Part shown: positions 58,716 through 64,000 of the stretch, one piece after another
How the letters are laid out: each line of letters starts with the position of its first letter
How positions within the stretch are numbered: the stretch's first letter is position 1
Virus record (IMG/VR): IMGVR_UViG_3300036715_001290
Coordinates: 62,001-126,000 of that record
From: a virus
Strand: one strand, 5' to 3'
Length of the DNA stretch: 64,000 bases
Program-made: the position numbers and the translations under genes
Notes under the pieces: model-generated
Databases searched by the model: none
What the model saw: only the letters and a program-made list of their open reading frames with translations
Told to the model about the DNA's origin: nothing

Positions 58716-59276
58716 ATGAATAAAAGATTAATAATATCAAGATATAATGAAAATTTAGATTGGCTTGATAGAATTAATTTTGATTATCTTGTTTATAATA
58801 AAGGTGAAAATATAAATCTACCATATATTAGATTGGAAAATATAGGTAGAGAAACTGATACATATTTAAGATTTATTATAGAACATTACAATAACTTACC
58901 AAATTATTTAATATTATGTCAAGGAAATCCATTTACACATCATAGAGATTTTGTAAATGTTGTTAATGAATTTAGTCATAATGATAATTCCGTTGTTTAT
59001 TTAAGTGAACATATTGTTAATGATGAACCATATAATCATAATCCTGAAAATGGTGATATAAGATGTGATAAATTATTAGACATACTTAACATTCCATATT
59101 CTAAAAATAATCTTTTATTTCCAGCAGGAGCTCAATTTATAATACCTAAAGATAAAATAACAAATAAAACTATTGAATTTTGGAAAGAATGTTTAAGAGT
59201 ATGTAATACATATTCTATAATGCCTTGGGTATTTGAAAGAGTATTTCCTATAATATTTGAGTATAATAATGTTTGA
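58716..59276 (+). CDS. DUF3431-like protein, glycan-related
   Basis: 186 residues. LIISRYNENLDWLD, YNKGENINLPYIRLENIGRE, LPNYLILCQGNPFTH and FPAGAQFIIPKDKI match DUF3431, a family found with glycosyltransferases and probably a GT-A-like enzyme. Followed by UDP-galactopyranose mutase with an 8-nt overlap, so a shared role in galactofuranose transfer is plausible. Confidence 0.7.
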   Translation: MNKRLIISRYNENLDWLDRINFDYLVYNKGENINLPYIRLENIGRETDTYLRFIIEHYNNLPNYLILCQGNPFTHHRDFVNVVNEFSHNDNSVVYLSEHIVNDEPYNHNPENGDIRCDKLLDILNIPYSKNNLLFPAGAQFIIPKDKITNKTIEFWKECLRVCNTYSIMPWVFERVFPIIFEYNNV

Positions 59277-60378
59277 ATATGATTATCTTATTGTAGGTGC
59301 AGGACTTTATGGTTCTGTATGTGCAAGAGAATTAACAAATCTAGGATATAAATGTTTAGTTATTGATAAACGTGATCATATTGGTGGCAATTGTTATACT
59401 TATAAATCAGATGATATTTATGTACATAAATATGGTCCACATATATTTCATACTAATGATATTAGTATTTGGAATTATGTAAATAGATTCATATCATTTA
59501 ACAATTTTACTTTAAGAACAAAGGTTAACTATAAGGATAGAATTTATTCATTTCCAATTAATTTAATGTCAATATATCAAATATATGGAATTAATAATCC
59601 ATCAGATGCTATTGAAAAAATTAATGAAGTAAAAATACATAATGATCATCCTGATAATTTAGAAGAATATATTTTATCTCAAGTTGGTAAAGATCTCTAT
59701 GAAATTTATATTAAAGGTTATAGTACAAAACAATGGGGAAGATCCCCTAAGGATTTACCTGCAAGTATAGTTAAAAGATTACCAATACGTTATAATTTTG
59801 ATGATAGATATTTTGATGACAAATATCAAGGTATACCAATTAATGGTTATACGGAATTGTTTGAATGTTTACTTAATGATATCAGAGTAATATTAAATGT
59901 AGATTATGATATAGAACATAATCATTTTGATTTATTAGCAAGAAATATAATCTACACTGGACCTATTGATAGATATTATAATTATTGTTATGGTGAATTA
60001 GAATATAGAACATTAAGATTTGAAAATGAATATCATAATGTTAATGATTATCAAGGTACGGCATTAATTAACTATACTGATGTAAATGTTCCATATACTA
60101 GGATAATAGAACATAAACATTTTATGTTGAATAAATCTATTCATCAAGAAAATCATACTATTATTACTAAAGAATATCCTAAGATTTTTGAAAAGGAAGA
60201 TATTCCTTATTATCCAATACCTGATAGTAAAAATAATAAATTATATAATATGTATTTATTAAAATCAAAAGGAAATTCAAATTTATCATTTGGTGGTAGA
60301 ATAGGTGAATATAAATATTATGATATGCATCAGGTTATTGCTTCAGCATTGTCATTCGTAAAGGATATTAGAAAATGA
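59269..60378 (+). CDS. glf: UDP-galactopyranose mutase
   Basis: 369 residues from the ATG at 59269. Rossmann FAD loop YLIVGAGLYGSVCAREL (GAGLYG 10-15), DKRDHIGGNCYTY (33-45), YGPHIFHT near 53-60, and YSTKQWGRSPKDLP near 146-159 are strongly conserved in Glf. It converts UDP-galactopyranose to UDP-galactofuranose. The closing FGGRIGEYKYYDMH (near 344-357) is the second FAD motif. It supplies an unusual sugar for the neighbouring glycosyltransferase-like enzyme. Confidence 0.9.
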   Translation: MFEYDYLIVGAGLYGSVCARELTNLGYKCLVIDKRDHIGGNCYTYKSDDIYVHKYGPHIFHTNDISIWNYVNRFISFNNFTLRTKVNYKDRIYSFPINLMSIYQIYGINNPSDAIEKINEVKIHNDHPDNLEEYILSQVGKDLYEIYIKGYSTKQWGRSPKDLPASIVKRLPIRYNFDDRYFDDKYQGIPINGYTELFECLLNDIRVILNVDYDIEHNHFDLLARNIIYTGPIDRYYNYCYGELEYRTLRFENEYHNVNDYQGTALINYTDVNVPYTRIIEHKHFMLNKSIHQENHTIITKEYPKIFEKEDIPYYPIPDSKNNKLYNMYLLKSKGNSNLSFGGRIGEYKYYDMHQVIASALSFVKDIRK

Positions 60379-60608
60379 ATATATTAGTTATAGGTGTTTT
60401 AAGTATACTAATTTATTTTATGATTAGAACAATATTTTGGATATTAATGGCAGTAATGATATCTTATAATTCTAAGGGTAGTAAAACTACAATTCAATTT
60501 TTATGGTATGATTTTTGGCGCGGTGCTTTCTTTGATAAAAATAACAAAATAATTTACATATGTCCAATTTCAACATGGGTCTTTAAAATAGAAATGGAAC
60601 CAAAATGA
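60375..60608 (+). CDS. Small membrane protein
   Basis: 77 residues with one or two transmembrane helices at the N-terminus (residues 3-30, ILVIGVLSILIYFMI then FWILMAVMI) and a soluble aromatic tail. Overlaps glf by 4 nt and the next gene by 4 nt (ATGA). Confidence 0.6.
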   Translation: MNILVIGVLSILIYFMIRTIFWILMAVMISYNSKGSKTTIQFLWYDFWRGAFFDKNNKIIYICPISTWVFKIEMEPK

Positions 60609-60745
60609 TAGATGGAATAGGTGATGCATTTGGTAATTTTATAGGTGGATTGGTTACTTTATGTATTATATTTGTACCATTAGGTATATGGAAATTTGTT
60701 GAAATAATTATATGGCTTTTTACTCATGTTAAAATTAGTTGGTAA
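60605..60745 (+). CDS. Small membrane protein
   Basis: 46 residues, starting MIDGIGDAFGNFIGGLVTLC, largely hydrophobic with one long or two short membrane helices. Translationally coupled to the preceding gene; begins a string of small overlapping genes. Confidence 0.55.
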   Translation: MIDGIGDAFGNFIGGLVTLCIIFVPLGIWKFVEIIIWLFTHVKISW

Positions 60746-60748
60746 AAA

Positions 60749-60991
60749 ATGAAAAATCCAATAAGACCTGAAAAAGTAATACTAACATTTATAGTTAGGG
60801 ATATCTCTCCTTTATTATTTTTGAACGATCTTCCAGTAAAAAGAACAATTCAATTAGAATTAACCGAAGAACAATTAAAAAAATTAAATCTAAGATGGGT
60901 TGGTTTTGATGGTGGTAAAGATGTTTATGAATCACTTGCCGAAGTATTTATGGAAAATATTGAAATGAAATTTACCGAGGTAAATAAATGA
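60749..60991 (+). CDS. Hypothetical protein
   Basis: 80 residues. TIQLELTEEQLKKLNLRWVG suggests a beta-strand plus helix; acidic C-terminal helix. Overlaps the next gene by 4 nt. No family recognised. Confidence 0.55.
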   Translation: MKNPIRPEKVILTFIVRDISPLLFLNDLPVKRTIQLELTEEQLKKLNLRWVGFDGGKDVYESLAEVFMENIEMKFTEVNK

Positions 60992-61323
60992 AAGATGACA
61001 CTGTTGAATATCCACAAAATATACTTAAAGAAGAAAAAGCAATAGTGAATCAAATCTTTAAAGATGATACTGTTATTTATAATGAGTATGATCCAATAGT
61101 TTTAAGCGACAGCACGGCAATTCAAATAAAAATATTTACTAATAAATATAGAGTTGGTGATATAGAATTAATTGAAAATGATAGTGCCGATGAACTTAGA
61201 TTTAATCGTTGGGATTTAGCCGCTATTAGATTAATAGACCAACTTGATGGTAATTATAATAGATTATTTTTAACCGCTTTGAAACGAGAGATTCAAAAAA
61301 GATTGGATGATATGAATGGTTGA
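60988..61323 (+). CDS. Hypothetical protein
   Basis: 111 residues. DADEL-type acidic stretches and a C-terminal amphipathic helix (FLTALKREIQKRLDDM). Overlaps the next gene by 8 nt. No family recognised. Confidence 0.55.
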   Translation: MKDDTVEYPQNILKEEKAIVNQIFKDDTVIYNEYDPIVLSDSTAIQIKIFTNKYRVGDIELIENDSADELRFNRWDLAAIRLIDQLDGNYNRLFLTALKREIQKRLDDMNG

Positions 61324-61618
61324 ATTAATTAATAAACATACTAATGAACATATAGTTTTACCAACACCCGATAATAAAATATGTAAGATACTTATTAAAG
61401 ATAATACGGCTACACCTATTGATTGGAGTAGTGTAGAATTACCTAAAGTAAATTATACTAATAAATTAATATCCGATAATTTGGTATCATTACGACCCAT
61501 GACATATTATAAAGGTAAAGCTTTCCACTTGAATTATAAATATGGATTCTGGGGTAGGTTAAGATGGTTACTTAATAAAATTAAAATTATTTTTACAAAA
61601 AAGATTAACAAAAAGTAG
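61316..61618 (+). CDS. Hypothetical protein with basic C-terminus
   Basis: 100 residues. Beta-rich first half, then FWGRLRWLLNKIKIIFTKK, a basic amphipathic tail that might contact membrane or nucleic acid. Ends in TAG. No family recognised. Confidence 0.55.
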   Translation: MVELINKHTNEHIVLPTPDNKICKILIKDNTATPIDWSSVELPKVNYTNKLISDNLVSLRPMTYYKGKAFHLNYKYGFWGRLRWLLNKIKIIFTKKINKK

Positions 61619-61649
61619 TATAAAACAAATACTTGATATATTTATAAAC

Positions 61650-61724
61650 ATGAAAACAAATAAATTCAATCCCAGTAATAAACGCAACTTTAGCAATCCA
61701 AGATGGAATCCTGCTGTGACGTAA
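61650..61724 (+). CDS. Very small ORF before a terminator
   Basis: 24 residues (MKTNKFNPSNKRNFSNPRWN...), preceded by a TATATTTATAAA motif 11 nt upstream. Arg/Asn-rich. Could be a real micro-gene or chance. Confidence 0.3.
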   Translation: MKTNKFNPSNKRNFSNPRWNPAVT

Positions 61725-61749
61725 CTATGTACTTTCAATTTATTTGAAG

Positions 61750-61790
61750 AAGCTGCTAAATACGTCATGGAATTATTTAGCAGCTTTTTT
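61750..61790 (+). terminator. Strong Rho-independent terminator
   Basis: A 12-bp stem AAGCTGCTAAAT/ATTTAGCAGCTT with a 13-nt loop, running into a T-tract and TTAGTTTTTG. It ends the glf operon. The region 61791-61925 after it shows no gene. Confidence 0.85.
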
Positions 61791-61933
61791 AGTTTTTGTT
61801 TTATGTTCTTTATAAATGCATCAATAATTGGTCTATGGTTTATATCAGTCTAATAGGTTAAACACTTGCTAGCATCATCTAAAGCATCAATTTTATGCAA
61901 ATAACACTTATTTTGGGTTATTTATTAACTCTA

Positions 61934-61964
61934 TTGACATTTTGATTAAAATTGGTTATATTTA
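61934..61964 (+). promoter_or_regulatory. Bacteroidetes-type promoter P8
   Basis: TTGAC (61934-61938), 18 nt, TATATTTA (61957-61964), preceded by AACTCTA. No gene between it and P9. Confidence 0.72.
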
Positions 61965-62023
61965 TATTATAAAATTTAACAATCAATTGGATTAAAAATA
62001 GATAAAATTATTTATTAACTCTA

Positions 62024-62054
62024 TTGACATTTGAATAAAAAATAGTTAAATTTG
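62024..62054 (+). promoter_or_regulatory. Bacteroidetes-type promoter P9
   Basis: TTGAC (62024-62028), 18 nt, TAAATTTG (62047-62054), 23 nt before the ATG at 62078. Confidence 0.8.
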
Positions 62055-62077
62055 TATTATAAATTTTAATTGAGAAT

Positions 62078-62248
62078 ATGAAAAATAAAGAAGAATTAAT
62101 TGAATTGGCAAACACACCTGTTAAAAAATTAACAGAAGATGAAGCTAAAAAATTGTTAGTTTATTTATATGATAAATTAAATGATTTAGGAGATGATGAT
62201 TTTTTTGGTACTGAAGGTTGGAAACATTTTTTTGGATTAGAAAAATAA
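62078..62248 (+). CDS. Small acidic hypothetical protein
   Basis: 56 residues: MKNKEELIELANTPVKKLTE, then a helix and a Gly-Asp-rich tail DDDFFGTEGWKHFF. It has its own promoter (P9) and is followed by P10, so it forms a one-gene unit, likely early. Confidence 0.55.
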   Translation: MKNKEELIELANTPVKKLTEDEAKKLLVYLYDKLNDLGDDDFFGTEGWKHFFGLEK

Positions 62249-62262
62249 ATTTTATAACTCTA

Positions 62263-62293
62263 TTGACAATTAAATAAAAAATGGTTAAATTTG
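62263..62293 (+). promoter_or_regulatory. Bacteroidetes-type promoter P10
   Basis: TTGAC (62263-62267), 18 nt, TAAATTTG (62286-62293), preceded by AACTCTA. It faces only RNA loci from 62.35 kb to the window end. Confidence 0.78.
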
Positions 62294-62346
62294 TATTATA
62301 AATAATTGATAATGAAAACAAAATATTAAAATTTTACAAATATAAA

Positions 62347-62434
62347 AACGGCAGTCGGTAGGAAAGTCCATATTTAGTATGGTACGTACCGTGAGTGATA
62401 TGAGGATAGAAGGCGAGCCTCAATATTTGTATAT
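62347..62434 (+). ncRNA. Structured RNA element
   Basis: CGGTA/TACCG and ATATGAGG/CCTCAATAT (one bulge) can pair, plus GGTAC/GTACC. First product of P10. No coding frame. Confidence 0.35.
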
Positions 62435-62436
62435 AT

Positions 62437-62509
62437 GCATCCACATGAACCAAGGCTGGCGATCTGGTCTCCAAAACCGGATGGAAGAGTTCGATTCTCT
62501 TTGGGTGTG
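62437..62509 (+). tRNA. tRNA-Trp (anticodon CCA)
   Basis: Acceptor GCATCCA/TGGGTGT, anticodon stem CTGGT/ACCGG with loop CTCCAAA, T-arm AAGAG-TTCGATT-CTCTT, discriminator G. The D-arm is weak. Confidence 0.82.
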
Positions 62510-62554
62510 CTAATGATTAGATATATGATTCTATAACTTTTTGAAAGATTGGAG

Positions 62555-62634
62555 GTTGGTCAAATATTTTAATTCATAATAAATCCGACAGGTTGATTCC
62601 CTGTAGTTGTCTGCTCATAATCAGACTGACCGAC
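62555..62634 (+). ncRNA. tRNA-like element, 80 nt
   Basis: Terminal stem GTTGGTCA/TGACCGAC, hairpin ACAGG-TTGATTC-CCTGT (GAT in the loop, T33) and hairpin GTCTG/CAGAC around CTCATAAT. The whole is enclosed by CTATAAC/GTTATAG (62531-62650). It resembles a tRNA without a normal T-loop. Confidence 0.4.
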
Positions 62635-62710
62635 TCAAGAAAGGTTATAGGATTAAGAATTAATAGATATATTTGAAAAGAATTTAAGTAGCTAAAATTA
62701 TTTTTTATAT

Positions 62711-62785
62711 CGGTATGTGGGCCAATGGCTAGGCCACTCCGTTTGGGGCGGAGGCATCGTGTAGGTTCGAGTCCTATCATACCGA
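62711..62785 (+). tRNA. tRNA-Pro (anticodon TGG)
   Basis: Acceptor CGGTATG/CATACCG, D-arm GGCC...GGCC, anticodon stem CTCCG/CGGAG with loop TTTGGGG, T-arm GTAGG-TTCGAGT-CCTAT. Confidence 0.92.
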
Positions 62786-62791
62786 CAACAT

Positions 62792-62904
62792 CACTGGTCA
62801 GATACATCTGAATAAAACGTGTAGGGACTATAAGCTATAAGTATGCATTGATGCTTATAAGAACAGCCTTGCTTTAGAGTTAAATGAAATATGTTAACCC
62901 AGTG
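62792..62904 (+). ncRNA. Structured RNA element, 113 nt
   Basis: Terminal CACTGG/CCAGTG, hairpins TCAGA/TCTGA and TATAAGC/GCTTATA. No coding frame. Confidence 0.4.
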
Positions 62905-62916
62905 GCCGTTTAATAT

Positions 62917-62987
62917 AACTCGGTAGCTTAATGTAAAGCTGCAGGTCGTCAAGAGCTGCGTTGTGAGGTCAAAACTTTCCCGGGTTG
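62917..62987 (+). tRNA. Degenerate tRNA with an 11-nt anticodon loop
   Basis: Acceptor AACTCGG/CCGGGTT and D stem AGCT/AGCT are perfect. GCAG/CTGC closes GTCGTCAAGAG, which contains GTC (Asp) twice. The T-loop is GTCAAAA (G54). Confidence 0.5.
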
Positions 62988-62999
62988 CTAAATTTATAT

Positions 63000-63065
63000 G
63001 CCGCGGTAGCTCAATGTAGAGCGCCAGTCGACTGGTGGTTGTGAGGTCAAAACTCACCTGCGGCG
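63000..63065 (+). tRNA. tRNA-like RNA without an anticodon loop
   Basis: Acceptor GCCGCGG/CTGCGGC, D-arm GCTC...GAGC and T-stem GTGAG/CTCAC (loop GTCAAAA) are intact. The anticodon arm is the palindrome CCAGTCGACTGG (63024-63035), which leaves at most a 4-nt loop, so it cannot decode. 66 nt. Confidence 0.5.
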
Positions 63066-63071
63066 CAAATT

Positions 63072-63167
63072 TTAATTGTATTAGTGGTAGAAGAATGCAA
63101 ACTCAGCGCTTCTAACGTTGATGTCGACTTAAGAGTAAAGTTTCATGTACATTGATAATACAATTAA
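63072..63167 (+). ncRNA. Structured RNA element, 96 nt, 11-bp terminal stem
   Basis: TTAATTGTATT (63072-63082) pairs with AATACAATTAA (63157-63167); internal AGAAG/CTTCT. No coding frame. Confidence 0.45.
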
Positions 63168-63179
63168 TTATTTTTACAT

Positions 63180-63251
63180 TCATTGGTAGCTCAATGGTAG
63201 AGCGCCGCGCTGTTAACGCGGATGTTGGGGGTTCGAGTCCCTCCCTCTGAG
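63180..63251 (+). tRNA. tRNA-Asn (anticodon GTT), CCA encoded
   Basis: D-arm GCTC...GAGC, anticodon stem CCGCG/CGCGG with loop CTGTTAA, T-loop TTCGAGT, discriminator G then CCA (63252-63254). The acceptor TCATTGG/CCTCTGA has two central mismatches. Confidence 0.85.
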
Positions 63252-63257
63252 CCATAT

Positions 63258-63333
63258 TCCTGATTAGCAATCGTGGTGAATTGCGACAAGCTGTTAACTT
63301 GTATAGAGACTGGTTCGACTCCAGTATTAGGAG
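63258..63333 (+). tRNA. tRNA-Asn (anticodon GTT), second nearby copy
   Basis: Acceptor TCCTGAT/ATTAGGA, D stem GCAA/TTGC, anticodon stem ACAAG/CTTGT with loop CTGTTAA, T-arm ACTGG-TTCGACT-CCAGT, discriminator G. Confidence 0.9.
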
Positions 63334-63351
63334 CAAAGTAAATATAAAGTG

Positions 63352-63489
63352 GGATCTTTTGAAGATTCATTATGATACTTAACAGGTTCGAATCCTGTCT
63401 ATGAGGTTATGCCTCAGAGAGTGGCAAGCGGTGGAGAAATCGATGCTATTTATTTATATATGTATATAATCCGGTTTTGTATACATATA
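63352..63489 (+). other. tRNA remnant and hairpins
   Basis: A perfect T-arm ACAGG-TTCGAAT-CCTGT (63382-63398) stands alone with a short flanking TCAT/ATGA helix but no D or anticodon arm. A 10-bp hairpin TATATGTATA/TATACATATA lies at 63457-63489. No gene seen. Confidence 0.4.
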
Positions 63490-63497
63490 GATATTAT

Positions 63498-63570
63498 CTG
63501 CGTATGGGCCAATTGGCAGGCTACCTGATTTGGATTCAGGGGTGTGGGGGTTCAAGTCCCTCTATGCAGA
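63498..63570 (+). tRNA. tRNA-Pro (anticodon TGG), second copy
   Basis: Acceptor CTGCGTA/TATGCAG, D-arm GCC...GGC, anticodon stem CCTGA/TCAGG with loop TTTGGAT, T-loop TTCAAGT. Confidence 0.85.
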
Positions 63571-63575
63571 CTAAG

Positions 63576-63637
63576 TTTCTATTCGGAGCAATGACAATAG
63601 TTTAACCCTATTGAGATTAAGTAGAAATCGTTCATTG
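63576..63637 (+). ncRNA. Possible H-type pseudoknot RNA
   Basis: TTTCTA (63576-63581) pairs with TAGAAA (63622-63627) while CAATGA (63589-63594) pairs with TCATTG (63632-63637), interleaved; a third stem CAATAG/CTATTG lies inside. Confidence 0.4.
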
Positions 63638-63651
63638 TGAAGATATATTGA

Positions 63652-63749
63652 TGTTAAGTACTCTGTTGCCGTATAATGAAATTTGCAAAAATCGTTATAC
63701 AATAAAGAAAGTATACCGTTGAGGAGAACATATTAGTATACGCTTAACA
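63652..63749 (+). ncRNA. Structured RNA element, 98 nt
   Basis: Terminal TGTTAAG/CTTAACA with hairpins GTATAA/TTATAC and GTATAC/GTATAC inside. No coding frame. Confidence 0.4.
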
Positions 63750-63794
63750 AATTTATGTTAATAAACTACAAATTAACTAGAAATATTTTTTTAT

Positions 63795-63869
63795 GGGTTC
63801 GTAGCAAAAATGGACAAATGCAGCTGGCTTTTAACCAGTAAAGTCCGAGTTCGACTCTCGGCGGGCCCA
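63795..63869 (+). tRNA. tRNA-Lys (anticodon TTT)
   Basis: Acceptor GGGTTCG/CGGGCCC, anticodon stem GCTGG/CCAGT with loop CTTTTAA, T-arm CCGAG-TTCGACT-CTCGG. Confidence 0.9.
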
Positions 63870-64000
63870 CTGCGGTTTTTTGGTGTAGATAAAAGGCATA
63901 CCAACGCTTATGTTGGAGGCAAAATCGCTTTGTTTTGATAATTAATATGTAGCTCTGAAACTTCGGGAAATCCTGCGCGTAGGACATTGTCTTGAGTACC
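63870..64000 (+). other. Non-coding tail of the window
   Basis: It contains hairpins CCAAC/GTTGG and TCCT/AGGA, similar in style to the preceding structured elements, but the window ends before any terminal stem can be judged. No gene seen. Confidence 0.35.

Noticed and set aside
49072-61618. Full reassignment of UAG to an amino acid (genetic code 15-like)
   Set aside because: At least nine genes with good ends (for example 10226, 15036, 15803, 33568, 46146) stop at TAG, so UAG is still a stop in most contexts.
1-64000. CRISPR array, insertion sequence, integrase or attachment site
   Set aside because: No regularly spaced direct repeats, no transposase or recombinase motifs, and no tRNA-overlapping duplicated att-like sequence were found by eye.

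Overview
The window is one continuous stretch of an AT-rich, tailed double-stranded DNA phage genome. Its DNA replication core is T4-like: gp32-type SSB, UvsX, RNase H/FEN, gp41-type helicase, family B polymerase, clamp, and clamp-loader subunits gp44 and gp62. Almost every gene lies on the + strand in tightly packed, often ATGA-overlapping cassettes. A Bacteroidetes host is inferred from at least ten promoters with the Bacteroidetes vegetative architecture (TTGAC, exactly 18 nt, then TAnATTTG/A). No integrase, insertion sequence or CRISPR array was recognised.

Layout. (1) 1-6.2 kb: the end of a tail module (tape measure C-terminus, gpU-like, LysM/gpX-like, hub with a fused glucosaminidase). 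(2) 6.2-10.4 kb: a divergent family A polymerase-like protein and unknown proteins. (3) 10.5-28 kb: the replication, recombination and nucleotide core, including a class II (B12) ribonucleotide reductase, a QueC-like enzyme, a Nudix hydrolase, a DinG-like helicase and three small proteins that share an N-terminal tag. (4) 28-46 kb: a sugar-activation cassette (GatZ/KbaZ-like aldolase, cupin, nucleotidyltransferase-kinase, KdsC-like phosphatase), followed by a DNA-modification cassette (dUTPase, TMP-kinase-like, T4 beta-glucosyltransferase-like, C5-methyltransferase-like, thymidylate synthase/hydroxymethylase-like, dCMP deaminase), further glycosyltransferases, a SLOG protein, a PD-(D/E)XK nuclease, and the only recognised minus-strand gene, a 2H phosphoesterase resembling the anti-CBASS enzyme Acb1. 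(5) 46-64 kb: short accessory genes interleaved with about 50 tRNA or tRNA-like loci and about 15 other structured RNA elements.

How it works together. The phage appears to make its own nucleotide pool, to modify and glycosylate its DNA, and to carry much of a decoding set. I assign tRNAs to 18 amino acids (only Arg and Phe are unassigned), plus an initiator-like tRNA and a tRNA with anticodon CUA. The CUA tRNA reads UAG, and two nearby genes contain an in-frame UAG: a peptidyl-tRNA-hydrolase-like gene and a 138-codon gene. Other genes here still end in TAG, so this looks like partial suppression rather than a full code change.

The most unusual part is the RNA region. Several tRNAs have non-canonical anticodon loops (C33 in place of U33), bulged T-stems, a missing D-arm, a duplicated T-arm, or an anticodon arm replaced by a palindrome. 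Between them lie 50-165 nt elements closed by 6-13 bp terminal stems. All calls come from reading the sequence by eye; no database search or folding program was run.
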